A DNA stretch of 24,273 nt from the NCBI GenBank assembly GCA_001787455.1, contig MFXA01000032.1, positions 1-24,273 on the forward strand, written 5' to 3'. How positions within the stretch are numbered: the stretch's first letter is position 1; every line of letters begins with the position of its first letter. Below, piece after piece: positions 1 to 8,809 of the stretch. Made by a program: the position numbers and the translations under genes. The notes below the pieces were generated by a model. The model saw only the letters and a list, made by a program, of their open reading frames with translations, had not been told where the DNA came from and made no database searches. This DNA comes from Candidatus Peregrinibacteria bacterium RIFCSPLOWO2_01_FULL_39_12. GTDB taxonomy: Bacteria; Patescibacteriota; Gracilibacteria; UBA1369; LOWO2-01-FULL-3.

Positions 1-2214
1 GAAGGAGAAGGAAAAGTAATTTATTTAATGGATGACGGTGGCAGTTTAAGGAAAGGAAAGTTGACAAGAGAAAAAGGATCGGAAGATTACACTTTTGAGT
101 CAATAAATCTTCAGGAACCCGGCAAAGATGGACCGGACATCGAAACTTTAATTGCAAATGGACTTCCAATGCATATGGCATCCGCACAGCAGGCAAAAAC
201 AGCTGGAGAATGGAAAAAACGCCGGATAAACGGAAGATCTTTAATGGAACTGCAACATGCCGGAGGGATTGCAAATGCGGGAGCTGAGGAAATAGGAGGA
301 AATATACCGACACTTGATGATTTAACAGGACCAAAATCTCACGGCAGACGCAAAGCTCATGGCGGTCATGAAGAAGAATATGGCGGTCACGAAGAAGGCG
401 AGCACGAGGGGCAAGAAGAACATGAAGAACACGAAGGCGATCATGAAAAAGCAAAAAAATATAACAAAGAAGCGTTGCCGTACAACGTTGTGCACAAAGT
501 CGGCGGATTTAAAGTTAAAGAAATAAATTTTATAAAAACTTACTGGGATAATACGCGCTTTTTCAGCTGTGATGATATATGGCAAATGGGAAAAGCGATG
601 TGGGAGTATTATGAACGCAGGTTTGAGCGCAGACAAAAAGAAAGATATTCGAAGGTCGGTGAGGAAATTCCTTTCTGGTCACCGGAAATGAGACGCGTTA
701 ATCAGGCATCTGAAAACGAGCAGGTAAACCAATTTAAAGAATCTTATGAACAAAAAGGTATTTTTGAAATTGAAGAACGCCTTTGGAGTACACGCAATAA
801 AGATGAAATGAAAGCGGCTCTCACCGTGCTTGCGGAAAAAGGGCACATAAGATGGGACAATATAGCGCTTTGGAAAAATCTTAATAGATTTGTTGACCCG
901 AGATACGCCATTCCGATACCGGCAAGTGGAGATCCGTACACCCGTCTGGGCGAGAGGAATAAAGACGACCGGACCGGAATGGATTTTCTTAAACCGGCAA
1001 TAGATTCTTTATGGGGGGAAGGTCAATACAATGAATGGTATTCTTCCTGCAAAAGCCACAGCCAAAGCCATGCGAAAGGCTACTACGAGGAAGGCAAGGA
1101 GTTGGAAGGCGTGGATGGAGGACATGGGTTAAGGATGGAAACATTACTGCGCCAGCATAAAATGGGCATATTCGTAGATCCTCATGAGTATGAAGGATTA
1201 ATACTGCATTCGATTGAAGCGGGAAAATCACAAATGCAGGAAAAAATTTACTTTATGATTGAAGGGGTGACCGCCCAAAATCCGCACGGCCACACCATTT
1301 TACCGTTTGAGCGTATCGCTCATATAAATTCTGAAATGCTGGCAAGATTTCCTATTCTTGAATATATATGCGCCGATGTCCCAAGACCCCCGGACGGGAA
1401 AGACAAATACAGATTTACTTTGGATGACTACAAGTCATGGGCGAAGATGTTTGATATGGGCAATCCGATGAATTGCAAACCCACAAGAGCGGTTAATGAC
1501 TTCATGTGGAGATACATAATCCCAAGTGATGAAACTCAAAACCGTATAAATAAAGCGCTTAGAAACGGTGAAAACCTCGATCACGACGACATGTTTGCGT
1601 ACCTGCCGCCTGCAACCGAAGAGGTTATTACAGATGCCTGCACGGCAACAACGGGACGCAAAAAATTCTTAACTATTGAGGGGTATGCGAACGTAATTCC
1701 GGGATTCAGCCAGTACATGCGTTCTCTTGCCGAAACTGATAATAGAAACAAGCTCAGGGAAGCGATTAAATCTTATGTCCGTTTTGAATCAATAATGACA
1801 AACAGATACGATAAAGGGGATACTATATACCAAAGACTGAAGTATTCCGTTCTTAACAGCCCGACAATCGTTTCAGATGAGCCTCCTCAAGCATTTATGG
1901 ATCAGATGAATCCTGCCATTAAAAAAATTATAGCAGCTTATAATGATCCAGAACTCAACCAACTGGCCGATCTCATGTATATAAACACACCAAATTTCAA
2001 AATAGACAAAGGGGAGCAGGAAGTTCAAAAGAAAGTTGAGTGGGCACTTGAGCACTTTGGAGAGGTGTTTGATAAGGTGGTTAAAAGCGATAATGGTGAA
2101 AAAATGACCCGAATTATAGAAGAATCAAACTTCACAGGTATGCCTCGCTTTATGAGTAGTGCGGAAAAAGATAAAAGAAAAGCTATGTATACGGATAAAC
2201 TCTCTCTTGATTAA
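1..2214 (+). CDS. Large hypothetical protein with His/Glu-rich linker (5' partial)
   Basis: I do not recognise this protein. The frame is open from base 1, and the codons before the first ATG (base 28) read as ordinary protein, so the true start probably lies outside the window; 737 residues are visible. Bases about 340-455 encode a low-complexity stretch dominated by His, Glu and Gly (HGGHEEEYGGHEEGEHEG and onward), which could bind divalent metal or act as a flexible linker. The rest is a soluble-looking, charged, Trp- and Tyr-containing sequence with no membrane segment. The stop is TAA at 2212-2214. The next large gene on the same strand starts about 80 bases later and may belong with it functionally, although a weak hairpin and a candidate promoter lie between. 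No catalytic motif is evident. That it is a real gene is close to certain from its length; its function is unknown. Confidence 0.85.
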   Translation, partial: EGEGKVIYLMDDGGSLRKGKLTREKGSEDYTFESINLQEPGKDGPDIETLIANGLPMHMASAQQAKTAGEWKKRRINGRSLMELQHAGGIANAGAEEIGGNIPTLDDLTGPKSHGRRKAHGGHEEEYGGHEEGEHEGQEEHEEHEGDHEKAKKYNKEALPYNVVHKVGGFKVKEINFIKTYWDNTRFFSCDDIWQMGKAMWEYYERRFERRQKERYSKVGEEIPFWSPEMRRVNQASENEQVNQFKESYEQKGIFEIEERLWSTRNKDEMKAALTVLAEKGHIRWDNIALWKNLNRFVDPRYAIPIPASGDPYTRLGERNKDDRTGMDFLKPAIDSLWGEGQYNEWYSSCKSHSQSHAKGYYEEGKELEGVDGGHGLRMETLLRQHKMGIFVDPHEYEGLILHSIEAGKSQMQEKIYFMIEGVTAQNPHGHTILPFERIAHINSEMLARFPILEYICADVPRPPDGKDKYRFTLDDYKSWAKMFDMGNPMNCKPTRAVNDFMWRYIIPSDETQNRINKALRNGENLDHDDMFAYLPPATEEVITDACTATTGRKKFLTIEGYANVIPGFSQYMRSLAETDNRNKLREAIKSYVRFESIMTNRYDKGDTIYQRLKYSVLNSPTIVSDEPPQAFMDQMNPAIKKIIAAYNDPELNQLADLMYINTPNFKIDKGEQEVQKKVEWALEHFGEVFDKVVKSDNGEKMTRIIEESNFTGMPRFMSSAEKDKRKAMYTDKLSLD

Positions 2215-2232
2215 CGCCCAATTCACGTCTAA

Positions 2233-2255
2233 AAGATTTGCCAAATCTTATTTTT
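2233..2255 (+). terminator. Weak hairpin with T-tract after the first gene
   Basis: AAGATTTG (2233-2240) and CAAATCTT (2242-2249) form a perfect but AT-rich inverted repeat; the real stem is about 7 bp with a 3-base loop. ATTTTT follows at 2250-2255. It sits 18 bases after the stop of the upstream gene, where an intrinsic terminator would be expected. The low GC of the stem makes it weak, and it may only attenuate readthrough. Confidence 0.35.
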
Positions 2256-2266
2256 CATGCTTAAAT
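2238..2266 (+). promoter_or_regulatory. Candidate promoter for the 2297 gene
   Basis: TTGCCA (2238-2243), a 17-base spacer and TTAAAT (2261-2266), with TGC directly before the -10 as in an extended -10 element. The same TGC placement is seen at the uvrA promoter and the 11909 promoter. Transcription would start near 2273, about 24 bases before the ATG at 2297. This supports that ATG over the upstream GTG at 2159. The -35 overlaps the hairpin at 2233-2249. Confidence 0.35.
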
Positions 2267-2296
2267 AAACATCTCTTTTTAAAGATAGGCAAATAT

Positions 2297-4903
2297 ATGG
2301 ATAAAGATGGTGAAAAAATCGCAGGAATTGACTTGGATCGCCAAGGCGCAAATTCCCAAACATCGCTTGTGGAATACGAACCGCCGGCGATAAACACAGC
2401 TGTTGCTTTGATAGCGGGAACTGTCGCTCGTATTATAGATTCTCTTGAGGGCGTATATGACAAAATGGAATTAGGGATAAAGCGCAGGATAGACACTGCC
2501 GCACAAGATGAAGTTCCTCGAGAAGAAATAATGGGAATAAGGGCAAAAATGAAAGCTAAAGTCGCAAGGCTTTTACATGGAGTAATCGATTCCATGAGAA
2601 GATCGCGTGTTTTGGAAAGCACGGATCTTATAAAACTTCCAACATTGATTGTTACCAATAGTGAAGAAGATTTGCGCACAAAAGCGGACATAAACGACAT
2701 CCTTGATTCACGCGTGGGTGCGTTTCTCCCTTTTCTCGATGAAATGAGGGTTATAGGCACATACTCATTCGGAAGGGGAATTTCTTCGGAAAAATTAATT
2801 GAGTATTTCGAAACGGATCAAATTTTGGATGTCATGATTTCGGAATTGCTTTCGGTGGAAGATTCCAGATTTAGAGGAACAAGTGTTTATGCTCTTATCA
2901 GGTCTTTGATTAAATCCGCGTCACGAAAATTAAAAACTCTTAATGTCAGGATGGGAAAACGACCCGTAACAGACGAATTGGAGGAAAAAATGAAAAGAAA
3001 TATCGCTTATTTTACCAGTCATTATGATCCGCATGACCGTGAGAATACAATTTCGAGATTTGCAAAAGAATTAATGCAAACCTACCACGAATATGATGTT
3101 GCGGACTGGCTTAAAAAAACCCGCAGGTTATTAAAAGAAATAATCGGCGGAAACAAAATTAAACATGTGCCAAATATTATCAGAGAAGTATATGAGGAAT
3201 GCGGACGCACAAATCCGAAAAAATTTATAGAACTTAATATGCCGGCATTTCTGTTCCGGCAAACAAATGGAGGAGATTTTGAGATACATCCAACTATTAG
3301 AAAAGAACTTGCCAGAGAAGGGATAGATGAACCACATGTATTCATTGATCTTGAGCAATTGGAATACTTTTTTACGGAAACAATGCCGCGAATAGAAACG
3401 GAGAGAAATAATCTTACGGCATTGCGGTCAGAAATAGTCGATGTATGTATAACTGAAATAGAATTAACGGGAGTTAAAGCTGTAGTTTCCCGCGGGGCAG
3501 ATTTGAAATACAACGCTAAAAAATTTGAAACAACAGGCGAATTGCAAGACTGGATAAGACAAACGGTTACATATTCATGCAGAGTGGTTTCTTCAAATGT
3601 GGATGTCGGAAATCTTCTTGTTGATCCGCTCGATGTGCCAGATGAAATTAAGAGAAATTATGAAATATGCTTTAATGAAGAAGGAAAAGTTGACGAAAAA
3701 GAATATCAGAAATTTTTAATCAGATTGTTTGGACATACGGCAATAGTGGAAGAAGAAGGAACTCAAGGAAAAACCGCACCGGCTACCGGAGAACCAAGCA
3801 AATTAATAGCAAGAGTTGAGCAATTTGATAAAATAAGAAAACGTATCATAAGACTTTTCAAAGAAGCGGATAATTACGTGGATTCAGTTATAGCCAAAAC
3901 AGGTGTTGTTCCTATGGGTGATATTGTGCTGGAGGAAACAAAAACCACGAATGATTACGCAGAATTAATACGTATAGCATGCAAAGATCCTTCTTCGAGA
4001 AAACGCTTTGAGGCCAGGAGAAAAATAGAATTGGCGGTCCTGATTTACAATTGCTTGGGAACGCAAAGATATGTTAATCAGGATCATGACGCAATGGCTG
4101 TTAGGGCAGTTTTGGAATCCAGAAAAGATAGACTGCAAACAGTTAGAACAGGGCAAATAAGAACAGTAAGATTCTTAGATTATAAAGATGGAACAACAAA
4201 AATTCTCGGCAAAAAAGAACGTGTTGCAAATAGTGATTTGTATGAAGTGAGGGAAGAACAATTAATACCGGCAAACTTTGCGGGGGAAAAATGCTATTTG
4301 ATACCGGCGGATAATGGGGGTGCTGGAGGGGAAACCAGTGAAAGAGAATACGTCTCGGAAAAAACACTTAATAGTATGCTTACAAACCTTATTAATGATA
4401 GAGAAAAGAGAGGCGCAAAAGATTTAACGGATTTAATCAGAATGACGTTTGTGGTAGATGATAATAATAAGTTTGATGTTATCCGCAGACATATCGAAAG
4501 AGGATATGTTGGATTCGGGATGACATTGAAGCGCGAAGATAGATATGGAAGGGTGGTGAGAGTTCAATCGATTGGAACCAATAAAGCTAAAGCGGATGAA
4601 TATAAAGCGTTGCGCTATGTGGTGGATATTCCGGTTGAAGGGGAAGGAGGAACGTCGGATTATTTTGTCCCTGTGGAGATTCGAATACTCTACATGGAGG
4701 ATTTTGTAATAGAAAAAAGCAGGTATCATCCTGCAAGTCATGCTAAATACGAAGAAAGAAGACTGGGGCAGGTATTGGAAAAACTTGCTCCGGAAGAAAT
4801 ATATCCGGGTGCATACAAAATCATACTCCCTCACAAAGACGACATATCATGCACAGCGCACACAGTACTTAAAGGAAAAGAAGACTATTCAACTGCCCCA
4901 TGA
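2297..4903 (+). CDS. Large hypothetical protein with C-terminal RelA/SpoT-like region
   Basis: 868 residues from ATG 2297. The frame is open back to a GTG at 2159, but those 46 extra residues overlap the previous gene, are Lys/Arg/Phe-rich and lie upstream of the candidate promoter, so I chose the ATG. The first 650 or so residues are charged and mostly helical-looking with no motif I recognise. The last 170 resemble, in order, the landmarks of a RelA/SpoT synthetase domain: DLTDLIRMTFVV (bases 4421-4456), DEYKALRYVV (about 4597-4626), VPVEIRILYMEDF (about 4670-4708) and SHAKYEERR (about 4738-4764). These parallel DLIAIR, GYqSLH, EIQIRT..M and HWKYK. The Asp and Glu equivalent to the metal-binding pair appear kept, while the His of GYqSLH is Arg and the conserved Arg after DL is Thr. 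This is a by-eye similarity only; the fold may be degenerate or coincidental. The stop is TGA, 19 bases inside the convergent thrS gene. Confidence 0.8.
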   Translation: MDKDGEKIAGIDLDRQGANSQTSLVEYEPPAINTAVALIAGTVARIIDSLEGVYDKMELGIKRRIDTAAQDEVPREEIMGIRAKMKAKVARLLHGVIDSMRRSRVLESTDLIKLPTLIVTNSEEDLRTKADINDILDSRVGAFLPFLDEMRVIGTYSFGRGISSEKLIEYFETDQILDVMISELLSVEDSRFRGTSVYALIRSLIKSASRKLKTLNVRMGKRPVTDELEEKMKRNIAYFTSHYDPHDRENTISRFAKELMQTYHEYDVADWLKKTRRLLKEIIGGNKIKHVPNIIREVYEECGRTNPKKFIELNMPAFLFRQTNGGDFEIHPTIRKELAREGIDEPHVFIDLEQLEYFFTETMPRIETERNNLTALRSEIVDVCITEIELTGVKAVVSRGADLKYNAKKFETTGELQDWIRQTVTYSCRVVSSNVDVGNLLVDPLDVPDEIKRNYEICFNEEGKVDEKEYQKFLIRLFGHTAIVEEEGTQGKTAPATGEPSKLIARVEQFDKIRKRIIRLFKEADNYVDSVIAKTGVVPMGDIVLEETKTTNDYAELIRIACKDPSSRKRFEARRKIELAVLIYNCLGTQRYVNQDHDAMAVRAVLESRKDRLQTVRTGQIRTVRFLDYKDGTTKILGKKERVANSDLYEVREEQLIPANFAGEKCYLIPADNGGAGGETSEREYVSEKTLNSMLTNLINDREKRGAKDLTDLIRMTFVVDDNNKFDVIRRHIERGYVGFGMTLKREDRYGRVVRVQSIGTNKAKADEYKALRYVVDIPVEGEGGTSDYFVPVEIRILYMEDFVIEKSRYHPASHAKYEERRLGQVLEKLAPEEIYPGAYKIILPHKDDISCTAHTVLKGKEDYSTAP

Positions 4904-6648
4904 GTATCCATGAACTTCTTTAACGGCATAACTTCCTGTTTTTTTGTTGCGTAATCGCGCACGGCAACCGTTTTATCCGTCATTTCTTTTTCGCCGACTA
5001 CAAATATGTAAGGAATTTTTTCATGCTCGGAATTTCGGATTTTCTTGCCTAAACTGTCTCTGCTGTCGTCAAGTTCAACACGAACATTTGCGATGCACAA
5101 ATCTTCATAAACTTTCTTGGCATATTCATTAAAATCCTGCGCTACCGGTACAATTTTTACTTGTACGGGGGCAAGCCAGTAGGGGAAAGCGCCGCTATAA
5201 TGCTCGATAATAACCCCTATAAATCTTTCCAAAGCGCCCAAAATAGCGACATGAAGTACAGCAGGACGGTGAGGCTTCCCGTCCTCGCCGGTATAAGTCA
5301 TATCAAAATTTTCAGGCTGGTTAAAATCAAGCTGGATAGTTGTCAATTGCCATTCACGACCGATTGCGTCTTCAATCATCACATCTATTTTGGGACCGTA
5401 AAAAGCGGCCTCGCCTTCTTTTATAAAATAATCATCAGCCAGCTTCTTAACACCTTCTATCAAAATTGATTCGGCTTTCTTCCATAACTCATCACTGCCA
5501 AAATATTTTTCAGGATGTTCCGGATTGCGAATAGAAACCCTTGCCTTAAATTTATTAAACCCGAATTTACTGTAAACTTCTTTTGTTATTCTAAGCACCA
5601 TTTCAATCTCGCTTTTAATTTGGTCATGCGTTACAAAATGGTGGGTGTCGTCCTGAGTAATACTTCGAACCCTGAAAAGACCGTTTACCTCTCCGCTTTT
5701 TTCGTATCGGTAAACAGCGGTATTCTCCGCGTATCTAAGCGGAAGTTCGCGGTAACTGTGCGCCTCGGAATTATACAATTCAAAATGGTGCGGACAGTTC
5801 ATTGCTTTCATCACAATTCTTTCACCTTCGGAAGTTTCCATCACGGGCATCATTGCCTCGTATTTCCCCATGTGCCCGCTTTTTATGTATAAATCTTCCT
5901 TTGCAACGTGAGGTATGCACACAAATTTATAGCCATTTTTTCTTTTTATGGCTGTAATGTATTCTTCAAGAATCCTTTTTAATTCGGCTCCCCTTGGTAA
6001 AAACAAAGGATAACCGGGACCGACAAGCGGAGTTGTGGTAAACAGTCTCAGTTGTTTCCCTAGAATTTTATGATCGCGTTTTTTTGCTTCTTCCAAGCGG
6101 TTTAAATAAGCATCCAGTTCTTCTTGAGTTTGCCAGCAGGTTCCATAAATTCTTTGCAGCATAGGATTTTTTTCGTCCCCTTTCCAATAAGCTCCGGCAA
6201 TTTTCAAAAGCTTAAAATATCCGATTTTTCCGGTGTGTTCAACATGTCCGCCTCTGCAAAGATCGACAAACATAGGTTTGTTCGTATTTGGCAGTAAATT
6301 TTCATAGAAAGTAATTGTTTCGCCTTGTTTTGCAAGATCCTTCACAAGTTCAACTTTGTATGACTGACCGGCTTCTTTCAAAAATTCGATAGCCTTATCG
6401 GAAGGCTCCTCTTTTTTTACAAACACCTGAGCCTGCTTCACGATTTCTTTCATTTTTTTCTCCAAAATCGGTAAATCTTCAGGGATAAGAGTTCTTGGCA
6501 GATCAAAATCATAATAAAATCCATCATCAATCGTCGGACCGATGCCAAGTTTTGCTTCCGGAAACATCTTTAAAACAGCTTGTGCAAGTACATGCGCACA
6601 TGAATGCCGCATTTCATCAAGACCAATAATTTCTTTGGCTTTAGACAT
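4885..6648 (-). CDS. thrS: Threonyl-tRNA synthetase lacking the TGS domain
   Basis: Cytoplasmic class II aminoacyl-tRNA synthetase that charges tRNA-Thr. Its 587 residues compare with about 640 in E. coli. The protein starts directly at the editing domain: HxxxH at H15/H19 and CRGGH near residue 130 form the editing-site metal/catalytic set. The catalytic core follows, with zinc ligands expected at Cys285 (MNCPHHF), His near 335 (QDDTHHF) and His466, and a motif 3 region (LGALERFIG). The C-terminal anticodon-binding domain starts near WLAPVQVKIVP. The N-terminal TGS domain is truly absent: an in-frame TAA lies five codons upstream of the ATG. The residue after His466 is Val, where the E. coli enzyme has Arg (HRAILG); the effect is unknown. 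There is no Shine-Dalgarno. The last 19 bases overlap the end of the + strand gene, and the start is divergent from recF. Confidence 0.97.
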   Translation of the reverse strand: MSKAKEIIGLDEMRHSCAHVLAQAVLKMFPEAKLGIGPTIDDGFYYDFDLPRTLIPEDLPILEKKMKEIVKQAQVFVKKEEPSDKAIEFLKEAGQSYKVELVKDLAKQGETITFYENLLPNTNKPMFVDLCRGGHVEHTGKIGYFKLLKIAGAYWKGDEKNPMLQRIYGTCWQTQEELDAYLNRLEEAKKRDHKILGKQLRLFTTTPLVGPGYPLFLPRGAELKRILEEYITAIKRKNGYKFVCIPHVAKEDLYIKSGHMGKYEAMMPVMETSEGERIVMKAMNCPHHFELYNSEAHSYRELPLRYAENTAVYRYEKSGEVNGLFRVRSITQDDTHHFVTHDQIKSEIEMVLRITKEVYSKFGFNKFKARVSIRNPEHPEKYFGSDELWKKAESILIEGVKKLADDYFIKEGEAAFYGPKIDVMIEDAIGREWQLTTIQLDFNQPENFDMTYTGEDGKPHRPAVLHVAILGALERFIGVIIEHYSGAFPYWLAPVQVKIVPVAQDFNEYAKKVYEDLCIANVRVELDDSRDSLGKKIRNSEHEKIPYIFVVGEKEMTDKTVAVRDYATKKQEVMPLKKFMDTHGAVE

Positions 6649-6691
6649 CTTTTGAATTGATTATATAATTGGCAAGGATTTGCCTCATCAA
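6642..6691. promoter_or_regulatory. Divergent thrS-recF promoter region
   Basis: For recF (+): TAGACA (6642-6647), a 16-base spacer and TATAAT (6664-6669), giving a leader of about 36 bases. The -35 lies inside the first codons of thrS. The -10 is part of a perfect 10-base palindrome, ATTATATAAT (6660-6669), so it also offers TATAAT to the - strand. The best - strand -35 is TTGATG (6691-6686), 17 bases from TTATAT, which is weak. A thrS transcript starting here would have a leader of only a few bases. GGCAA (6671-6675) and TTGCC (6680-6684) form an inverted repeat, a possible operator between the two promoters. Confidence 0.5.
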
Positions 6692-6711
6692 GCGAACACC
6701 AACTAATTTAC

Positions 6712-7803
6712 ATGAAACTTTTAAAACTTCAACTGGAGAATTTCAGAAGCTATAAAAAACATAAATTCGAATTTGGCAAGGATAAAAAACTCACACTGCT
6801 TGTCGGGGGAAATGGAACCGGAAAAACAAATTTTCTTGAGGCGATATACGTGCTTTCCCTCGGGCGGTCGTTTCGATCGCTTTTCAGGGATGACTTGATA
6901 TCATGGGGAGATGAGCACCTCAGGCTTAATGCGGACATTTCTTACGACGATGGGGAAAGTGCGAATTTGGAGGTTTTTTATGAGAATAAGCCGGCAAAAA
7001 GAAAAAATTTTAAAAGAAACGGATTAACACTTAAGGGAAGCGAATATGTGGGAAGTCTTTTAACTGTGCTTTTTCACCCGGAAGACTTGAATATGCTTGT
7101 TTTAAGCCCATCTTTAAGGCGCAGATACATGGATATCATTTTATGCCAGACGGACAAAAAATATCTGTATGCCTTAAGCAAATATAAAAAAGTTTTAAGA
7201 CAAAGAAACGCGCTACTTCAGGGAATCAGGATTGAAGAGGATTTGGACGTATGGGACAAGGAACTGGTTGAATTCGGATCGGTCATAATTGAAAAAAGAA
7301 TAATGCTGATAAATTTCTTTAATGAAAAAATTGAAAATGTATACAGGATAATATCCGGCAATAAGGAAAGAGTTTCCATGGAATATGAAAGTAAAATAAT
7401 TAAAAAAATCCCAAATCCGGATATTGAAAAACTTTACGAGGATGAATTGTTCAACAGAAGACAGCGCGATATAAAACGCATGGAAACTTCTGCAGGTCCG
7501 CACAGGGATGATATTAAATTTTATATTAACGGAAAAGAAATTATTTCTTCGGCATCAAGAGGCGAATTGCGCACGCTTATTCTTGCGATGAAGCTTTCGG
7601 AAATCGAGTTTATAAAAGAAAAAACGGGAACTTACCCGGTTCTTCTTTTGGATGATGTATTCTCGGAACTGGACAGAAATCGCAAATCGCACCTGATGGA
7701 ATCAATCCAGAATTGCCAGGCTGTCATTACTGCAACAGATATAGATAGCTTGAAAAGTTTAGAGAAAGATGGTGCCGGCGCGGCAATTGTCAAGATGGAA
7801 TAA
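6712..7803 (+). CDS. recF: DNA replication and repair protein RecF
   Basis: RecF is an SMC-like ATPase that helps load RecA at single-strand gaps together with RecO and RecR. At 363 residues it has the normal family length. Seen in the sequence: the N-terminal LENFRSY typical of RecF, Walker A GGNGTGKTN at residues 32-40, a signature region SASRGELRTL around residues 280-289, Walker B VLLLDDVFSELD with the Asp pair at 314-315, and a Thr/Asp-rich end (ITATDID). The middle part, with FHPEDLNML and LSPSLRRRYMD, is also characteristic. The ATG has no Shine-Dalgarno; the promoter lies in the thrS-recF gap. recF often sits next to dnaN and gyrB, but here its neighbours are thrS, a PrsW-type protease and uvrA. 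The PrsW promoter lies in its last codons. Confidence 0.96.
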   Translation: MKLLKLQLENFRSYKKHKFEFGKDKKLTLLVGGNGTGKTNFLEAIYVLSLGRSFRSLFRDDLISWGDEHLRLNADISYDDGESANLEVFYENKPAKRKNFKRNGLTLKGSEYVGSLLTVLFHPEDLNMLVLSPSLRRRYMDIILCQTDKKYLYALSKYKKVLRQRNALLQGIRIEEDLDVWDKELVEFGSVIIEKRIMLINFFNEKIENVYRIISGNKERVSMEYESKIIKKIPNPDIEKLYEDELFNRRQRDIKRMETSAGPHRDDIKFYINGKEIISSASRGELRTLILAMKLSEIEFIKEKTGTYPVLLLDDVFSELDRNRKSHLMESIQNCQAVITATDIDSLKSLEKDGAGAAIVKME

Positions 7804-7815
7804 ATGTGATATAAT
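7787..7815 (+). promoter_or_regulatory. Strong sigma70-type promoter for the PrsW-family gene
   Basis: TTGTCA (7787-7792), a 17-base spacer and TATAAT (7810-7815), with TGA before the -10 giving an extended -10. It overlaps the end of recF (stop at 7801-7803). The expected start site is near 7822, about 23 bases before the ATG at 7845. By eye this is the best match to the sigma70 consensus in the window. Confidence 0.65.
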
Positions 7816-7844
7816 ATACGGAAATAAAAATAAAAATAAAAACA

Positions 7845-8747
7845 ATGCCGCAAACAGTACAAATAATAGGATCGGTGATTCTCGCTACCATACCTGCATT
7901 ATTTTGGGGGTATATTTTCTATAAAAAAAGTCCCGAAGGCAAAAAATTGACATTGTTGACATTTTTGCTCGGAGCATTGTCTGTATTCCCGATTTTACTT
8001 TACAAATATTCATGGAACTATCTTCCATGGATGAATGCTTTTAAACTCGCGGACAATTACAAGGATGACATTATAGGATTTTCCAACGCGGTAACGCTTC
8101 CGTTAAGCATAATAATTACGTTTATGATTGTTGGAGCGATAGAGGAAAATATGAAATTTTCATCCGTGAAAATTGTTGATGACGATGAAATTAAAAATGT
8201 AGACGATTCGATAGAATTTTTTATAGTTGCGGCGCTTGGTTTTGCATTCACTGAAAATATTTTATATTTTTATAATATATGGGTTATGCAGGGTGCGACA
8301 AACCTGCTTTTGCCGTTTTTATTCAGATCGGCATTTTCCACATTTGCACATCTTTTATTTTCCGGGCTTCTCGGCTACTACTATGGAATTGCACACTTTG
8401 CAAAACCGATTCTGCAGGAAGAAATAAGAGCGAATCGCAGACACTGGACTATCTGGCTTCATAAAATATTTAATTTCAGGGGAGAGAAAATGTTTTATGA
8501 GGAAAAACTCCTTGAAGGTTTGCTTTTGGCAATAGGACTGCACGCGCTTTTCAATATATTCCTCGAAATGAATATGACGTTTATGATTGTTCCGTTCCTG
8601 ATTGGCGGATATTTAACTTTAAATTATCTGTTTGCAAAGAAAGAAAATCATAAAGCTTACGGGAAATTACTTACTTATGTCAGAAATCATCCTCATCCCA
8701 AATCCGGAGTTTACTTTGAAAGGGATTCCATAGCGGTAAAGGCTTGA
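7845..8747 (+). CDS. PrsW-family intramembrane metalloprotease
   Basis: A polytopic membrane protein of 300 residues with about seven or eight hydrophobic segments. The motifs that define the PrsW family are in order and inside or next to membrane segments: EENMK at residues 100-104, FTENILY with E137 and N138, His169 in TFAHLLFSG, and His233 in GLHALFN. In Bacillus subtilis PrsW makes the first cut of the anti-sigma factor RsiW in the membrane. The substrate here is unknown, and no anti-sigma or sigma gene is in the window. The gene has its own promoter and a short leader rich in AAAT repeats, with no Shine-Dalgarno. The stop is TGA, which overlaps the -35 of the uvrA promoter. Family assignment is fairly sure; the cellular role is open. 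Confidence 0.85.
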   Translation: MPQTVQIIGSVILATIPALFWGYIFYKKSPEGKKLTLLTFLLGALSVFPILLYKYSWNYLPWMNAFKLADNYKDDIIGFSNAVTLPLSIIITFMIVGAIEENMKFSSVKIVDDDEIKNVDDSIEFFIVAALGFAFTENILYFYNIWVMQGATNLLLPFLFRSAFSTFAHLLFSGLLGYYYGIAHFAKPILQEEIRANRRHWTIWLHKIFNFRGEKMFYEEKLLEGLLLAIGLHALFNIFLEMNMTFMIVPFLIGGYLTLNYLFAKKENHKAYGKLLTYVRNHPHPKSGVYFERDSIAVKA

Positions 8748-8772
8748 AAAAACTTATTTTACGTGCTAAAAT
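8744..8772 (+). promoter_or_regulatory. uvrA promoter
   Basis: TTGAAA (8744-8749), a 17-base spacer and TAAAAT (8767-8772), preceded by TGC as an extended -10. The predicted start is near 8779, about 31 bases before the uvrA ATG. The -10 block GTGCTAAAAT is identical to that of the promoter at 11909-11937. No LexA-type box is evident between promoter and gene. Confidence 0.6.
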
Positions 8773-8809
8773 CTCCACTTGCGTAAATTGAGTAAAGAAA
8801 ACCCGTTCC

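Noticed and set aside
322..636. Antisense ORF of about 100 residues opposite the first gene
   Set aside because: It is a shadow of the His/Glu-rich coding region, giving a Phe-rich translation with no promoter or motif.
2159..2296. GTG start at 2159 that would lengthen the 2297 gene by 46 residues and overlap the previous gene
   Set aside because: The extra residues look like chance translation (basic, Phe/Cys-rich), the frame is open only from 2156, and a candidate promoter and hairpin lie between 2233 and 2266.
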